Shown here piece after piece: positions 6,632-13,397 of a stretch of DNA of 34,919 nucleotides. The position numbers and the translations under genes are program-made. The DNA is from JAZDLR01 sp964540995 (GTDB lineage Bacteria; Patescibacteriota; Patescibacteriia; UBA1558; 2-01-FULL-52-15): positions 1 through 34,919 of the forward strand of contig CAZIOU010000012.1 in NCBI GenBank assembly GCA_964540995.1. Reading direction: 5' to 3'. The stretch's first letter is position 1, and the number at the start of each line of letters is the position of its first letter. Under the pieces are notes generated by a model that searched no databases, was not told the origin of the DNA, and was given only the letters and a program-made list of their open reading frames with translations.

Positions 6632-7684
6632 ATGAACATCCCCGAACTACGTCAAAGATTACAAGCCCTCGAAGCCGAGCTCCAGAGTCCGGCCATTGCT
6701 TCTGATCCTGCGCGCTTGCGTTCCATTACCAAAGAATATCAGGAGAAGAAAACCATCGTCGAAGTGGCCAATGAAGTCGACCGTCTACAAGCCGAGATTG
6801 ATCAGCTGACTGCTAGCCTCAAGACCGAAACTGATTTCGAGATGTTGACCATGACGCGAGAAGAGCTAGAACAACTTCAACCCCAACTCCTCAAAGCTCA
6901 GGACCAACTGCATGACTTAATCAATCCCGCCGACCCACTCGATACCAAAGACATTATCGTCGAAATCCGCCCAGGAGCTGGCGGAGACGAATCAGCACTC
7001 TTCGCCGCTGAACTGTACCGCATGTATGTCCGCTTCGCCGAGCGTCACGGCTGGTCCACACATGTCATTGCCGAGAATAGGACCGAGCTTGGTGGTTACA
7101 AAGAAATCATCTTCGAAGTTCACGGTAACAAAGTCTACAAAGATCTCAAATACGAATCCGGTGTTCATCGCGTTCAGCGCGTACCAGCGACCGAGAAAGC
7201 CGGCCGCGTCCACACCTCGACTGTCACTGTAGCAGTACTAGCTGAAGCTGAAGAAGCTGATATCGTCCTCAAACCGGAAGAACTCCGTATCGATACCTTC
7301 ATGGCTGGTGGTCACGGTGGTCAATCGGTCAATACGACCTATTCGGCCGTGCGCGTCGTCCATATCCCGACCGGTATGATCGTTACCTGTCAGGATGAGA
7401 AGTCGCAGCAACAAAACCGACTCAAAGCCCTTCAAGTATTACGTACTCGTCTGATGGCAGCCGAACAAGAACGATTGCAACGCGAACGCTCCGAAGCGCG
7501 TAAAAGTCAGATCGGCACCGGCGATCGTAGTGAGAAGATCCGTACGTACAATTTCCCCCAAGACCGCTTGACCGATCATCGCATCAAATACAATGCCCAC
7601 AACCTTCCGAGCATTATGGACGGTAATCTTGACGAACTAATCGCCGCGCTTCACGCCGCAGAACGAGCCGGCCAAACCGCCTAA
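6632..7684 (+). CDS. prfA: Peptide chain release factor 1
   Basis: A 350-residue class I release factor that reads UAA and UAG and triggers peptidyl-tRNA hydrolysis. The codon-reading tripeptide PAT is at 185-187 (VQRVPATEKAGRVH) and the catalytic GGQ at 229-231. The residues before GGQ read AGGHGGQSVN rather than the common ASGAGGQHVN, so two conserved neighbours differ. The N-terminal coiled coil and domain 2/4 are of normal length. The ATG at 6632 has no Shine-Dalgarno. The gene ends one base before prmC, which methylates the GGQ glutamine, and the two form a conserved operon. Confidence 0.97.
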   Translation: MNIPELRQRLQALEAELQSPAIASDPARLRSITKEYQEKKTIVEVANEVDRLQAEIDQLTASLKTETDFEMLTMTREELEQLQPQLLKAQDQLHDLINPADPLDTKDIIVEIRPGAGGDESALFAAELYRMYVRFAERHGWSTHVIAENRTELGGYKEIIFEVHGNKVYKDLKYESGVHRVQRVPATEKAGRVHTSTVTVAVLAEAEEADIVLKPEELRIDTFMAGGHGGQSVNTTYSAVRVVHIPTGMIVTCQDEKSQQQNRLKALQVLRTRLMAAEQERLQRERSEARKSQIGTGDRSEKIRTYNFPQDRLTDHRIKYNAHNLPSIMDGNLDELIAALHAAERAGQTA

Positions 7685-7685
7685 T

Positions 7686-8519
7686 ATGGCCTCTTTACAA
7701 GCCGCTCTTTCGCAAGCGGCTTTGGTATTGGCTCCAGAACTTCAATCCGAAGCCGAATTACTTCTCGCGCACCTCTTGCAGACTGATAAAAGCTATATCT
7801 TGGCGCATCCTGAAACAGAACTGACTAACGAACAGCTCAGACACTTGTTACAACTTTGTCAGCGGCGAGCCAATGGCGAACCTCTCGCCTATATCACTGG
7901 CTATCAAGAATTCTATGGCCGGCGATTTAAAGTCTCTCCCAGCGTACTCATCCCCCGCCCCGACAGCGAGACATTAATCGAACAAGCCCTCAATGTCCTC
8001 CGCCGAGCACCCAGTACCGAGCACCCAGTACCGAGCACCCTCGATATTGGGACTGGCTCCGGCTGTTTGATCATTACTCTGGCTATGGAAACTAGTAATA
8101 CCTATAGTTATACCGCCTGTGATATTTCAGCAGCAGCTTTGAAAATAGCTAAAGAAAATGCTACTAACCTCGGTGCAGATATCAATTTTATTCAATCAAA
8201 TCTAACCCACAACCTACCACCTAATACCTACAACCTAATCACAGCTAACCTCCCCTACCTCACCGCCGAACAAATGAGCGAAGCCTCGATTCAATCTGAA
8301 CCTGAACTAGCGCTCTACGGTGGTCACGATGGACTGCACTATTATCGTCAACTCTTACAACAACTACCGAAATTTACTAGCACTGGATCGGTTATTTTAC
8401 TGGAAATCGACCCTGATCAAGCCACTCCTCTACAACAGGAAATCGCAGCTCATGGCTGGCAATCAACAGTAATCCAAGATTTATCCGGTAGAGATCGGGT
8501 GATCAAAATTGTAATTTAA
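7686..8519 (+). CDS. prmC: Release factor glutamine N5-methyltransferase
   Basis: A 277-residue SAM-dependent methyltransferase that modifies the GGQ glutamine of release factors. It has an N-terminal helical domain, the SAM motif LDIGTGSG (119-126) and the catalytic/substrate-binding motif NLPY (188-191) in place of the usual NPPY. It starts 1 nt after the prfA stop and is co-transcribed with it. Residues 107-118, just before the SAM motif, are encoded by a 36-nt tandem repeat (8004-8039) of the family found between other genes here. The reading frame is kept, so the protein is probably functional with an expanded linker. Confidence 0.95.
   Translation: MASLQAALSQAALVLAPELQSEAELLLAHLLQTDKSYILAHPETELTNEQLRHLLQLCQRRANGEPLAYITGYQEFYGRRFKVSPSVLIPRPDSETLIEQALNVLRRAPSTEHPVPSTLDIGTGSGCLIITLAMETSNTYSYTACDISAAALKIAKENATNLGADINFIQSNLTHNLPPNTYNLITANLPYLTAEQMSEASIQSEPELALYGGHDGLHYYRQLLQQLPKFTSTGSVILLEIDPDQATPLQQEIAAHGWQSTVIQDLSGRDRVIKIVI
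8004..8039 (+). repeat. 14-bp tandem repeat inside prmC
   Basis: The unit CGAGCACCCAGTAC occurs twice exactly (8004-8017, 8018-8031) and then partially (8032-8039). Each unit is two heptads (CGAGCAC + CCAGTAC). It encodes residues 107-118 of PrmC in frame. Confidence 0.9.
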
Positions 8520-8560
8520 AAGCTCCGCGGACTCGAATGTTTCGAGTGTGTCCGCGGAGC
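8511..8560 (-). terminator. Terminator of the 8569-8916 gene
   Basis: The stem GCTCCGCGGA (8522-8531)/TCCGCGGAGC (8551-8560) carries an inner CTCGAA/TTCGAG stem. Read on the minus strand it is followed by TTTTAAATT. The plus-strand side lacks a T run, so prmC may be terminated only weakly. Confidence 0.75.
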
Positions 8561-8568
8561 GTGTGTGA

Positions 8569-8916
8569 CTAGGCTTTCTGTCGCTTGGTTTCAAGAATGA
8601 AGTTGACCCAAAGATCATACTGTCCAGATCCTGTCGGGACCAACGTCACGTCCGGATCAAAATCAAGACTTTCGATACCACCATCGAGCATGGGCTCCAG
8701 TCTAGCCTTGAGCAACTGACCCTGGTGATTGGCCATAGTCTTATCAATCACCGCAAGCGTGTAATTGAATCCAAAGGACGCAGCCACCAAAACCAAATCT
8801 TCTCTGGTTGAAAATTGCAGCCTTCTGACTGCCTGTCCCCGAAGCAAAAGGAAACTCTTGGTCAGTCGCTCGAGATCGACATAGTCGATTGAACAATTAA
8901 AGGCCACCGTAATCAT
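8569..8916 (-). CDS. Hypothetical protein, 115 aa
   Basis: I do not recognise this 115-residue soluble protein. It has no signal peptide or membrane segment and alternates hydrophobic strands and helices (for example the segments around residues 38-58 and 94-110), consistent with a small alpha/beta domain. It is a stand-alone gene with its own promoter (9032-9004), a TGAGGT Shine-Dalgarno 7 nt before the ATG and a strong terminator at 8522-8560. It is convergent with prfA-prmC and resembles the other small SD-led minus-strand genes interspersed here in its gene architecture. No function can be assigned. Confidence 0.7.
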   Translation of the reverse strand: MITVAFNCSIDYVDLERLTKSFLLLRGQAVRRLQFSTREDLVLVAASFGFNYTLAVIDKTMANHQGQLLKARLEPMLDGGIESLDFDPDVTLVPTGSGQYDLWVNFILETKRQKA

Positions 8917-9003
8917 ATAATGTACCTCACTGGCTTTCAGCGTTATTCCGCCATCACACAGACCCTTTGGCTGGGAGGCCCTATAACCACTGAAAGATTA
9001 GAC

Positions 9004-9032
9004 ACCATATACCAGCAGCTCGATTCTGTCAA
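9004..9032 (-). promoter_or_regulatory. Promoter of the 8569-8916 gene
   Basis: On the minus strand there is a consensus TTGACA (9032-9027), a 17-bp spacer and TATGGT (9009-9004). The predicted leader is about 80 nt. Confidence 0.6.
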
Positions 9033-9037
9033 TTATA

Positions 9038-9073
9038 ACAGCCCGCAGGGATTTCCTACGGGCTGTGTTTTTA
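9038..9073. terminator. Terminator after the 9071-9510 gene pair
   Basis: ACAGCCCG (9038-9045) and CGGGCTGT (9059-9066) pair, with a further AGG/CCT inside. The plus-strand tail is GTTTTTA and the minus-strand tail TTATAATT. It sits exactly at the stop codon of the minus-strand gene pair, which is its most likely user. Confidence 0.65.
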
Positions 9074-9238
9074 TCCATCTTTTGTGGAAACGACGCGTGT
9101 CTGCTGCCGATCCAGTTCCGCGATCAATGGTCGCACTTCAGTCACGTGCTGATTAAGCAACACTTCAAGCTCTTCCGCTGATACCGTATGACAGGGTGTC
9201 AGCTCAGGTTGATCTTTGACTTCGGCCGTTGACTTCAT
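9071..9238 (-). CDS. Small hypothetical protein, 55 aa, coupled to upstream gene
   Basis: A 55-residue reading frame whose ATG overlaps the TGA of the upstream gene in an ATGA junction (9238-9235). A GAGGAAG Shine-Dalgarno precedes it, and it ends in TAA at 9073-9071 within a terminator. The central segment LLNQHVTEVRPLIAELDRQQ resembles a segment of its upstream partner, VFAEHAARTRPLMQKIDQEN, sharing an (E/Q)H, then RPL, then a hydrophobic residue and D. The two may therefore be a duplicated helical module acting as a pair. There is no membrane segment, and the function is unknown. Confidence 0.65.
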   Translation of the reverse strand: MKSTAEVKDQPELTPCHTVSAEELEVLLNQHVTEVRPLIAELDRQQTRVVSTKDG

Positions 9239-9510
9239 TGCTTCCTCAGAGCTGACTCAAGCTTCTTGACCTTGGCCTTAAGCTTGCGTACTTCATCCGT
9301 GAGAGCACGTGTGCCAGGATTACGCATACGCTGTAGAGCATCGAAGTTTTCTTGATCTATCTTCTGCATTAAGGGCCGTGTCCTTGCTGCATGCTCAGCA
9401 AAAACCTGCTTAACATTGTCTTTGGTGAGAGCATCGAAGTCAATGCGCCCCTTGGTGGACCGCTTCCTTCCGACCTTATTCGCCATCTTCTTAGCTTGCT
9501 TCATGGACAT
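9235..9510 (-). CDS. Small basic coiled-coil protein, 91 aa
   Basis: A 91-residue Lys/Arg-rich protein with a basic N-terminus (KQAKKMANKVGRKRSTKGR) and a C-terminal amphipathic helix with a leucine/lysine heptad pattern (KLKAKVKKLESALRKQ). It could bind nucleic acid or oligomerise, but no family is recognised. The start at 9510 has a perfect AGGAGG Shine-Dalgarno 5 nt upstream. It is the first gene of a two-gene unit with the 55-aa protein, joined by a 4-nt ATGA overlap, and shares with it an RPL-x-x-x-D helix motif. Confidence 0.7.
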   Translation of the reverse strand: MSMKQAKKMANKVGRKRSTKGRIDFDALTKDNVKQVFAEHAARTRPLMQKIDQENFDALQRMRNPGTRALTDEVRKLKAKVKKLESALRKQ

Positions 9511-9612
9511 GAGAGCCTCCTGAAAAGAGATACGAAAAATGTACCAATAACCCCTGCATTTAATCAGACATTATGGATTTGGGCAATCCCACCGCCATGC
9601 GGCGGGCGGGAA

Positions 9613-9645
9613 TACAAAAACCGCCACGAAATTTCGCAGCGGTTT
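9613..9645 (-). terminator. Terminator of the bL25 gene
   Basis: AAACCGC (9618-9624) and GCGGTTT (9639-9645) pair with an inner CGAAATTTCG. On the minus strand the stem is followed by GGTTTTTGTATT. Confidence 0.75.
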
Positions 9646-9682
9646 CTAAATGATGAGTTATGTATTTTCCCCTCTTCCCGAA

Positions 9683-9703
9683 TAACTAATAACGTATAAC
9701 TTT
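9683..9703. repeat. Heptad repeat downstream of bL25
   Basis: Three 7-bp units, TAACTAA, TAACGTA and TAACTTT, lie directly after the bL25 stop region. This is an AT-rich example of the 7-bp-period sequences seen throughout the window. Confidence 0.6.
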
Positions 9704-9707
9704 CTTC

Positions 9708-10388
9708 TTACTTCTTCTCTTCCTTCTTACCGTCTTTCTTTTCCTTATCAGCTTCAGCTGCAGGAACTTCTGGACCCTGTTTGACAGCTTCGGCCACGAC
9801 AGTTTCTACTGGTCCTTCTGGAGCCTTCTCTTCCTTGACGTGCATGACAGAGACGATAGTCAATTCCGCTTCATCCAGAATCTTGACGCCAGACGGTAGG
9901 GCTAGATCAGCAATCGAGATAGAATCACCAACCTGCTTCAAGCTGGTCAGATCAACGATCAATTCATGAGGCAAATCCTTAGGCAAACATTCAACGCGGA
10001 CATGATCCGTATTGGTCACCAGGTTAGCACCTGATTCTTTGACTGCTGGAGATTCACCGACGAAGGTCAGTTTGACTTCAGCCTTAACCTCTTCATCCAT
10101 ACGGATGCGATGTAAGTCGAAGTGAATAATGGTATCCTTGACTGGATCATACTGTACGTCCTTAATAAGGACGCTGAAGTTTTCGTTACCTGGAATTTCC
10201 ATGGTAACTAGGCTGCTCTCACCAGCTTGTTTGACCAAGCGGCTGAAGGCCAAATATTCAACAGTAACATTTATTGGTTCCAATCCGCTGCCATAGATAA
10301 TGCCAGGGATTTTACTAGCGCCACGGATCTCATTGAGGGCCGCTGGAGTACTAGTCACACGTTTTTCTGCCTTTAATGTATATTGCAT
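9708..10388 (-). CDS. rplY: 50S ribosomal protein bL25 (CTC/TL5 type)
   Basis: A 226-residue 5S rRNA-binding protein. It has the N-terminal bL25 domain (about 1-95, with RGASKIPGIIYG and the VLIKDVQYDPVKDTIIHFDL signature) and the TL5/CTC C-terminal beta domain (about 98-185), followed by a highly charged Glu/Lys/Pro-rich tail (about 186-226). The tail is longer than in many homologues. A promoter at 10437-10409 predicts a short leader without a Shine-Dalgarno. The gene lies downstream of rodA on the same strand, separated by a 130-bp heptad repeat tract, and has its own terminator. Confidence 0.95.
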   Translation of the reverse strand: MQYTLKAEKRVTSTPAALNEIRGASKIPGIIYGSGLEPINVTVEYLAFSRLVKQAGESSLVTMEIPGNENFSVLIKDVQYDPVKDTIIHFDLHRIRMDEEVKAEVKLTFVGESPAVKESGANLVTNTDHVRVECLPKDLPHELIVDLTSLKQVGDSISIADLALPSGVKILDEAELTIVSVMHVKEEKAPEGPVETVVAEAVKQGPEVPAAEADKEKKDGKKEEKK

Positions 10389-10408
10389 AATAGTAGGTTT
10401 AGGCCACT

Positions 10409-10437
10409 ATTTAATCATAGTTTGGATTGTAAGTCAA
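10409..10437 (-). promoter_or_regulatory. Promoter of the bL25 gene
   Basis: On the minus strand there is TTGACT (10437-10432), a 17-bp spacer and TTAAAT (10414-10409). The predicted leader is about 14-18 nt without a Shine-Dalgarno. Confidence 0.55.
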
Positions 10438-10441
10438 GATG

Positions 10442-10571
10442 GGACGGTGCTGGGTACTGGCGGCTCGGTACTCGGTACTAGCAGATCGGTGCTGGGTGCT
10501 CGGTACTCGGTACTAGGTACCTGGGTCGATTTTAGAATCTTCCGAGCCCCGAGTAGCGAGTGACGAGCACC
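10442..10571. repeat. GGTACTC-type heptad repeat tract
   Basis: About 130 bp is built from degenerate 7-bp units (GGTACTC, GGTGCTG, GGTACTA and similar). The left part runs in one orientation and the right part (CCGAGCCCCGAGTAGCGAG) in the reverse complement, around a core containing AATCTTCCGAG. It fills the whole gap between bL25 and rodA. Confidence 0.85.
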
Positions 10572-10575
10572 TTCC

Positions 10576-11673
10576 CTAACTTCTATTCTCCGCCGCCATA
10601 TTATTGGCCATAGCCAGAGCTATCAGGATAGCGATCATCGAGCTTCCTCCAGCACTAAGAAAAGGCAAAGGAATACCAGTAACCGGCGCGATGCCCATAT
10701 TCATACCAACATTGATAAAAATCTGGACGAGAAGTACTGCTCCCAACCCCAGACAATAATAGGCTGCATAATTATCTCGTGTCTTATTGGCAATCACCGT
10801 CAGCCGGTACAAAATAGCCGAGTAAGCCAGTAAAATAAGCAGCACTCCGACGAAACCAAATTCCTCACTGATAACAGCGAAGATAAAATCCGTTTCCGGT
10901 TCGGGCAAGAAATGCAGCTGACTCTGTGAGCCCAGAGCATAGCCCCGACCGATCAGCTGACCAGAACCAACAGCAATCACTGACTGACGAACATTATACC
11001 CACGATCCAGCGGATCCGACTGCGGATTGACGAAGGTTAAGATACGCTCCTTCTGATACGGATGGAGCACCCAGAGCCAGCTAGCCAGAGCGACGACCAC
11101 GAAAGCGATGAAAATAGTGGCGATATGCAATTTACGGACACCCACGATCAGTAACATCAAGATCCAACTAGCCACGATAACCATCGACGACCCCAGATCA
11201 GGCTGTAACAAAATTAAGCCAACGATAAACATCACGCTAGCTCCGCTGATCAAGATATGTCGCCAGAGGAAAAATTCTCGTGCGTACTGACTGAAATATT
11301 TAGCTAAGAAAATTACCACCGCCACTTTGGCAAATTCTACTGGTTGTAAACCAAAGCCTGCGATTTGCAGCCAACCAGTCGTTCCATTAATCGTACGACC
11401 AAAGAGTATAACCAAAATTAAGACAAAGGCGAAAAACCAGTAGATTAGTTTGCTAAATGTCTGCCAGATCCGGTGATTCATTGTCGCTACCGCGGCGTAT
11501 AAGATCAGACCAACGACAGCGAAAAGAAGCTGCTTCTTGAACAGTAGGTACTGACTTGCTGGATCATTGAGACCGAAACTAAACATCATCAACAAGCCAA
11601 ACACTAATAAAAACAAGACTGCAGATGTCAGCAGCCAATCAAATTTACGCGCTAGAGTCGACCAACGATACAT
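10576..11673 (-). CDS. rodA: Rod-shape SEDS protein RodA (peptidoglycan glycosyltransferase)
   Basis: A 365-residue, roughly 10-TM SEDS-family protein that polymerises lipid II into glycan strands with a partner class B PBP. Signatures include LQPVEFAKVAVVIFLAKY, LLQPDLGSS, the catalytic-Asp loop FLPEPETDFIFAVISEEFG and PVTGIPLPFLSAGGSS near the C-terminus. The lack of an extended cytosolic N-terminus and the overall length favour RodA over FtsW, though the distinction is not absolute. No Shine-Dalgarno is evident at the 11673 ATG. The gene lies 31 bp downstream of a single-TM hypothetical gene on the same strand and is probably co-transcribed with it. No PBP gene is visible nearby. Confidence 0.9.
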   Translation of the reverse strand: MYRWSTLARKFDWLLTSAVLFLLVFGLLMMFSFGLNDPASQYLLFKKQLLFAVVGLILYAAVATMNHRIWQTFSKLIYWFFAFVLILVILFGRTINGTTGWLQIAGFGLQPVEFAKVAVVIFLAKYFSQYAREFFLWRHILISGASVMFIVGLILLQPDLGSSMVIVASWILMLLIVGVRKLHIATIFIAFVVVALASWLWVLHPYQKERILTFVNPQSDPLDRGYNVRQSVIAVGSGQLIGRGYALGSQSQLHFLPEPETDFIFAVISEEFGFVGVLLILLAYSAILYRLTVIANKTRDNYAAYYCLGLGAVLLVQIFINVGMNMGIAPVTGIPLPFLSAGGSSMIAILIALAMANNMAAENRS

Positions 11674-11704
11674 AAGACTACTGTAGCCGAAGGCTCCCTG
11701 CTCG

Positions 11705-12598
11705 TCAACGAGTTGTCGGTACTGGTCGGTCCGGTGTAGCTGGCGCAGTCACATCCGGCTGATACCAATTGGTAGGATCAAAAACATCACTAATCGGCAC
11801 CACTTCAATCTGATCGGGACGACCAACATCGGCCGACAAACCAACATCGTATCGTTGGGAGATACCGTACAGTACATTACGGGCAGTATATTCGGTGACT
11901 TGATCTACTCGACCAGCTGTACGCAAAATTATCTGCCAGGTCACCTGTCGCAGATTGTTACCGGTATTATTAACCGCTTCCCAAGTCACCCGCGGCACCA
12001 CGGTCGTGCCAGCACCAGTACCATCACCAGAGACGGTACGTGACTGAAATTGTGGTTCGCTGGGATAGAGCCACCAAGAAGTAGCATCGCCGGCGACGTG
12101 TCTCCATTGCACCTTAACCAGACGAACCGAATCAATGGAATCGAGTGTTGTCGAGGCTGTCAGGCCTAAGTAGGTCAAGAGTCGCTTCTGACCAGGTGCC
12201 ATAACCGTCGAGCCTTCGGCTACAACCGTATCATTCTTGATAAACTGATAGGTCAAGGCTTGCAAACCCCAGTTAGTATTGGGGTTGGATACTTCGGCTG
12301 CCAAGTCATAGCGATTATTGCCGCGCGACCAGACATAGGATGTACCGACAGTTAGTGGTTGCGGTGCTTCTTGTTGGTGAACGCTAGCCCAATCAGTATC
12401 CGACTGCCACAACTGGCTCATTGACTTGTTATAACTATCGAGCTGCGAGAAATAACTAAACATACCATTAGCAGCAAAGAGTAACGACAGGGCAGCGATG
12501 AGAAATAAAATACTCAATGTCGCCCAGCGAATACGTAACTTATGCCGCGCCAAAAGTAAAGCACGATTCAATTGTTGGTCTGTAATCGTCTGTGGCAT
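11705..12598 (-). CDS. Single-TM hypothetical envelope protein, 297 aa
   Basis: I do not recognise a family. The 297-residue protein has a short basic cytosolic N-terminus, one membrane helix (about 25-47) and a large exported beta-rich domain with many Trp and Thr residues. It could be a double beta-sandwich resembling hypothetical membrane proteins of Parcubacteria. The promoter's extended -10 ends 7 nt before the ATG, so the transcript should be leaderless. Co-orientation with rodA suggests an envelope role. The last residues (PDRPVPTTR) are encoded by a stretch resembling the GGTACTGG heptad repeats, so the C-terminus may have been rewritten by the repeat. Confidence 0.7.
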   Translation of the reverse strand: MPQTITDQQLNRALLLARHKLRIRWATLSILFLIAALSLLFAANGMFSYFSQLDSYNKSMSQLWQSDTDWASVHQQEAPQPLTVGTSYVWSRGNNRYDLAAEVSNPNTNWGLQALTYQFIKNDTVVAEGSTVMAPGQKRLLTYLGLTASTTLDSIDSVRLVKVQWRHVAGDATSWWLYPSEPQFQSRTVSGDGTGAGTTVVPRVTWEAVNNTGNNLRQVTWQIILRTAGRVDQVTEYTARNVLYGISQRYDVGLSADVGRPDQIEVVPISDVFDPTNWYQPDVTAPATPDRPVPTTR

Positions 12599-12604
12599 GA
12601 CTAT

Positions 12605-12613
12605 AGTATAACA
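12605..12613 (-). promoter_or_regulatory. Extended -10 promoter, leaderless start at 12598
   Basis: On the minus strand TGTTATACT provides a TGn extended -10 with TATACT at 12610-12605. The expected +1 falls on the A of the ATG at 12598. Confidence 0.6.
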
Positions 12614-12618
12614 TAAAA

Positions 12619-12778
12619 CGGGACTTGGGGCTGGGTACTCGTTACTCGTTACTTGGGACTCGGAAGAGAAGAATTCGGTATCCGCGATCCGGAACTCAAA
12701 TAGCGGGTAACGATTTCCGAGTACTGAGCCGCGAGCACCCAGTATCGAGTACCGAGCCGCTAGTACCGAGTACCCCTC
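12619..12778. repeat. GGTACTC-type heptad repeat tract
   Basis: About 160 bp of degenerate heptads fills the gap between divergent genes. The left half reads as GGTACTCGTTACTCG and the right half as the reverse complement (AGTACCGAGCCGCTAG). The segment at 12655-12675 is a core that recurs inverted at 18526-18546 with 20 of 21 bases matching. Confidence 0.85.
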
Positions 12779-12806
12779 CTCCTCTTCTTCCTTATTTCCT
12801 ATCCTG

Positions 12807-12815
12807 TGCTATAAT
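12807..12815 (+). promoter_or_regulatory. Extended -10 promoter of the 12827 gene
   Basis: TGCTATAAT is a consensus extended -10. The predicted start near 12822 leaves a 5-nt leader before the ATG at 12827, with no Shine-Dalgarno. Confidence 0.65.
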
Positions 12816-12826
12816 TGAGTTGAACT

Positions 12827-13147
12827 ATGAACATCAACTCCACTCAAGATATTTTCTGGTTAGCGCTTTCGATCTGCGCCTTGGCCCTGACCTTCTTCAT
12901 GTGTTGGATGATGTTCTACGTCGTCAATTTCTTGCGCAAGACCAGCCGTATCGTCAACCGTGTCGAAGCTATCACCGGATCGATCCATGAGGCTACTCAA
13001 GCACTTCGTCGCAAGACCGAAGACCTCGCTACCTATATCCCCTTGATTATCCGTGGTGGCGCCGAATTGAAATCTGTCATCGAACGTTTCGCCGATAAGA
13101 AATCTTCCAAGCGTGGCAAGCGTCAGTCAGAAGAAAAAGAAAAATAA
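12827..13147 (+). CDS. Small membrane protein with helical cytosolic tail, 106 aa
   Basis: A 106-residue protein. It has one hydrophobic helix (about 10-36), then a long amphipathic helix with regular spacing (about 37-80) and a very basic/charged tail rich in Lys, Ser and Glu. The layout resembles DUF948-type or similar small inner-membrane helical proteins, but I cannot assign a family with confidence. It starts 12 nt after a TATAAT box and looks leaderless. It is followed by the inverted-repeat element at 13164-13272. Confidence 0.65.
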   Translation: MNINSTQDIFWLALSICALALTFFMCWMMFYVVNFLRKTSRIVNRVEAITGSIHEATQALRRKTEDLATYIPLIIRGGAELKSVIERFADKKSSKRGKRQSEEKEK

Positions 13148-13163
13148 AATTAGATCTTCATAA

Positions 13164-13272
13164 TTTCCAGCTCATTCATAGCCGGATTTTTCGTCTTTAC
13201 TTTATATTCATACAGTGAATATAAAGTAAAGACGAACCCGCCGTAGTTTCTGAACGAAGGCGGGTAGCTGGA
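13164..13272. repeat. Structured inverted-repeat element (three-way junction)
   Basis: An outer stem TTCCAGCT (13164-13171)/AGCTGGAA (13265-13272) encloses two further hairpins. One is a perfect 21-bp stem (13189-13209 with 13215-13235, loop TACAG), and the other is CCCGCC (13236-13241)/GGCGGG (13258-13263). No long T run follows, so it is not a simple terminator. Confidence 0.75.
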
Positions 13273-13336
13273 ATATCACTAAATTTATCTAGACCTGGAT
13301 AGCGGATAGCGGACCCCGGATCCCAATTTGACACTT

Positions 13337-13376
13337 CATATTCTTCCGAGTACCCAGTGACTAGTACCTAGTACCA
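13337..13376. repeat. Heptad repeat abutting the dnaE -10 box
   Basis: A short copy of the family: the TATTCTTCCGAG core followed by TACCCAGTGACTAGTACCTAGTACC in 7-bp steps. It ends directly at the TGCTATAAC extended -10 of dnaE. Confidence 0.75.
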
Positions 13377-13385
13377 TGCTATAAC
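13377..13385 (+). promoter_or_regulatory. Extended -10 promoter of dnaE
   Basis: TGCTATAAC (TG at 13377-13378, TATAAC at 13380-13385). The start near 13392 leaves about 6 nt before the ATG at 13398. A consensus TTGACA at 13328-13333 is 46 bp away, too far to act, and the repeat copy lies between the two. Confidence 0.6.
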
Positions 13386-13397
13386 AACTTCATCTCC

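Noticed and set aside
8920..9156. Plus-strand reading frame of 78 codons
   Set aside because: It overlaps the promoter and leader of the minus-strand 115-aa gene and also the real 55-aa gene on the minus strand, and it lacks a Shine-Dalgarno or conserved features.
12625..12990. Plus-strand reading frame of 121 codons
   Set aside because: It runs through the heptad repeat tract and into the 106-aa gene in another frame. Its product is repeat-derived and without conserved features.
13222..13236. 15-nt identity with 16749-16763 in dnaE (AAAGTAAAGACGAAC)
   Set aside because: About one such match is expected by chance in a window of this size, and the flanking sequences do not align.
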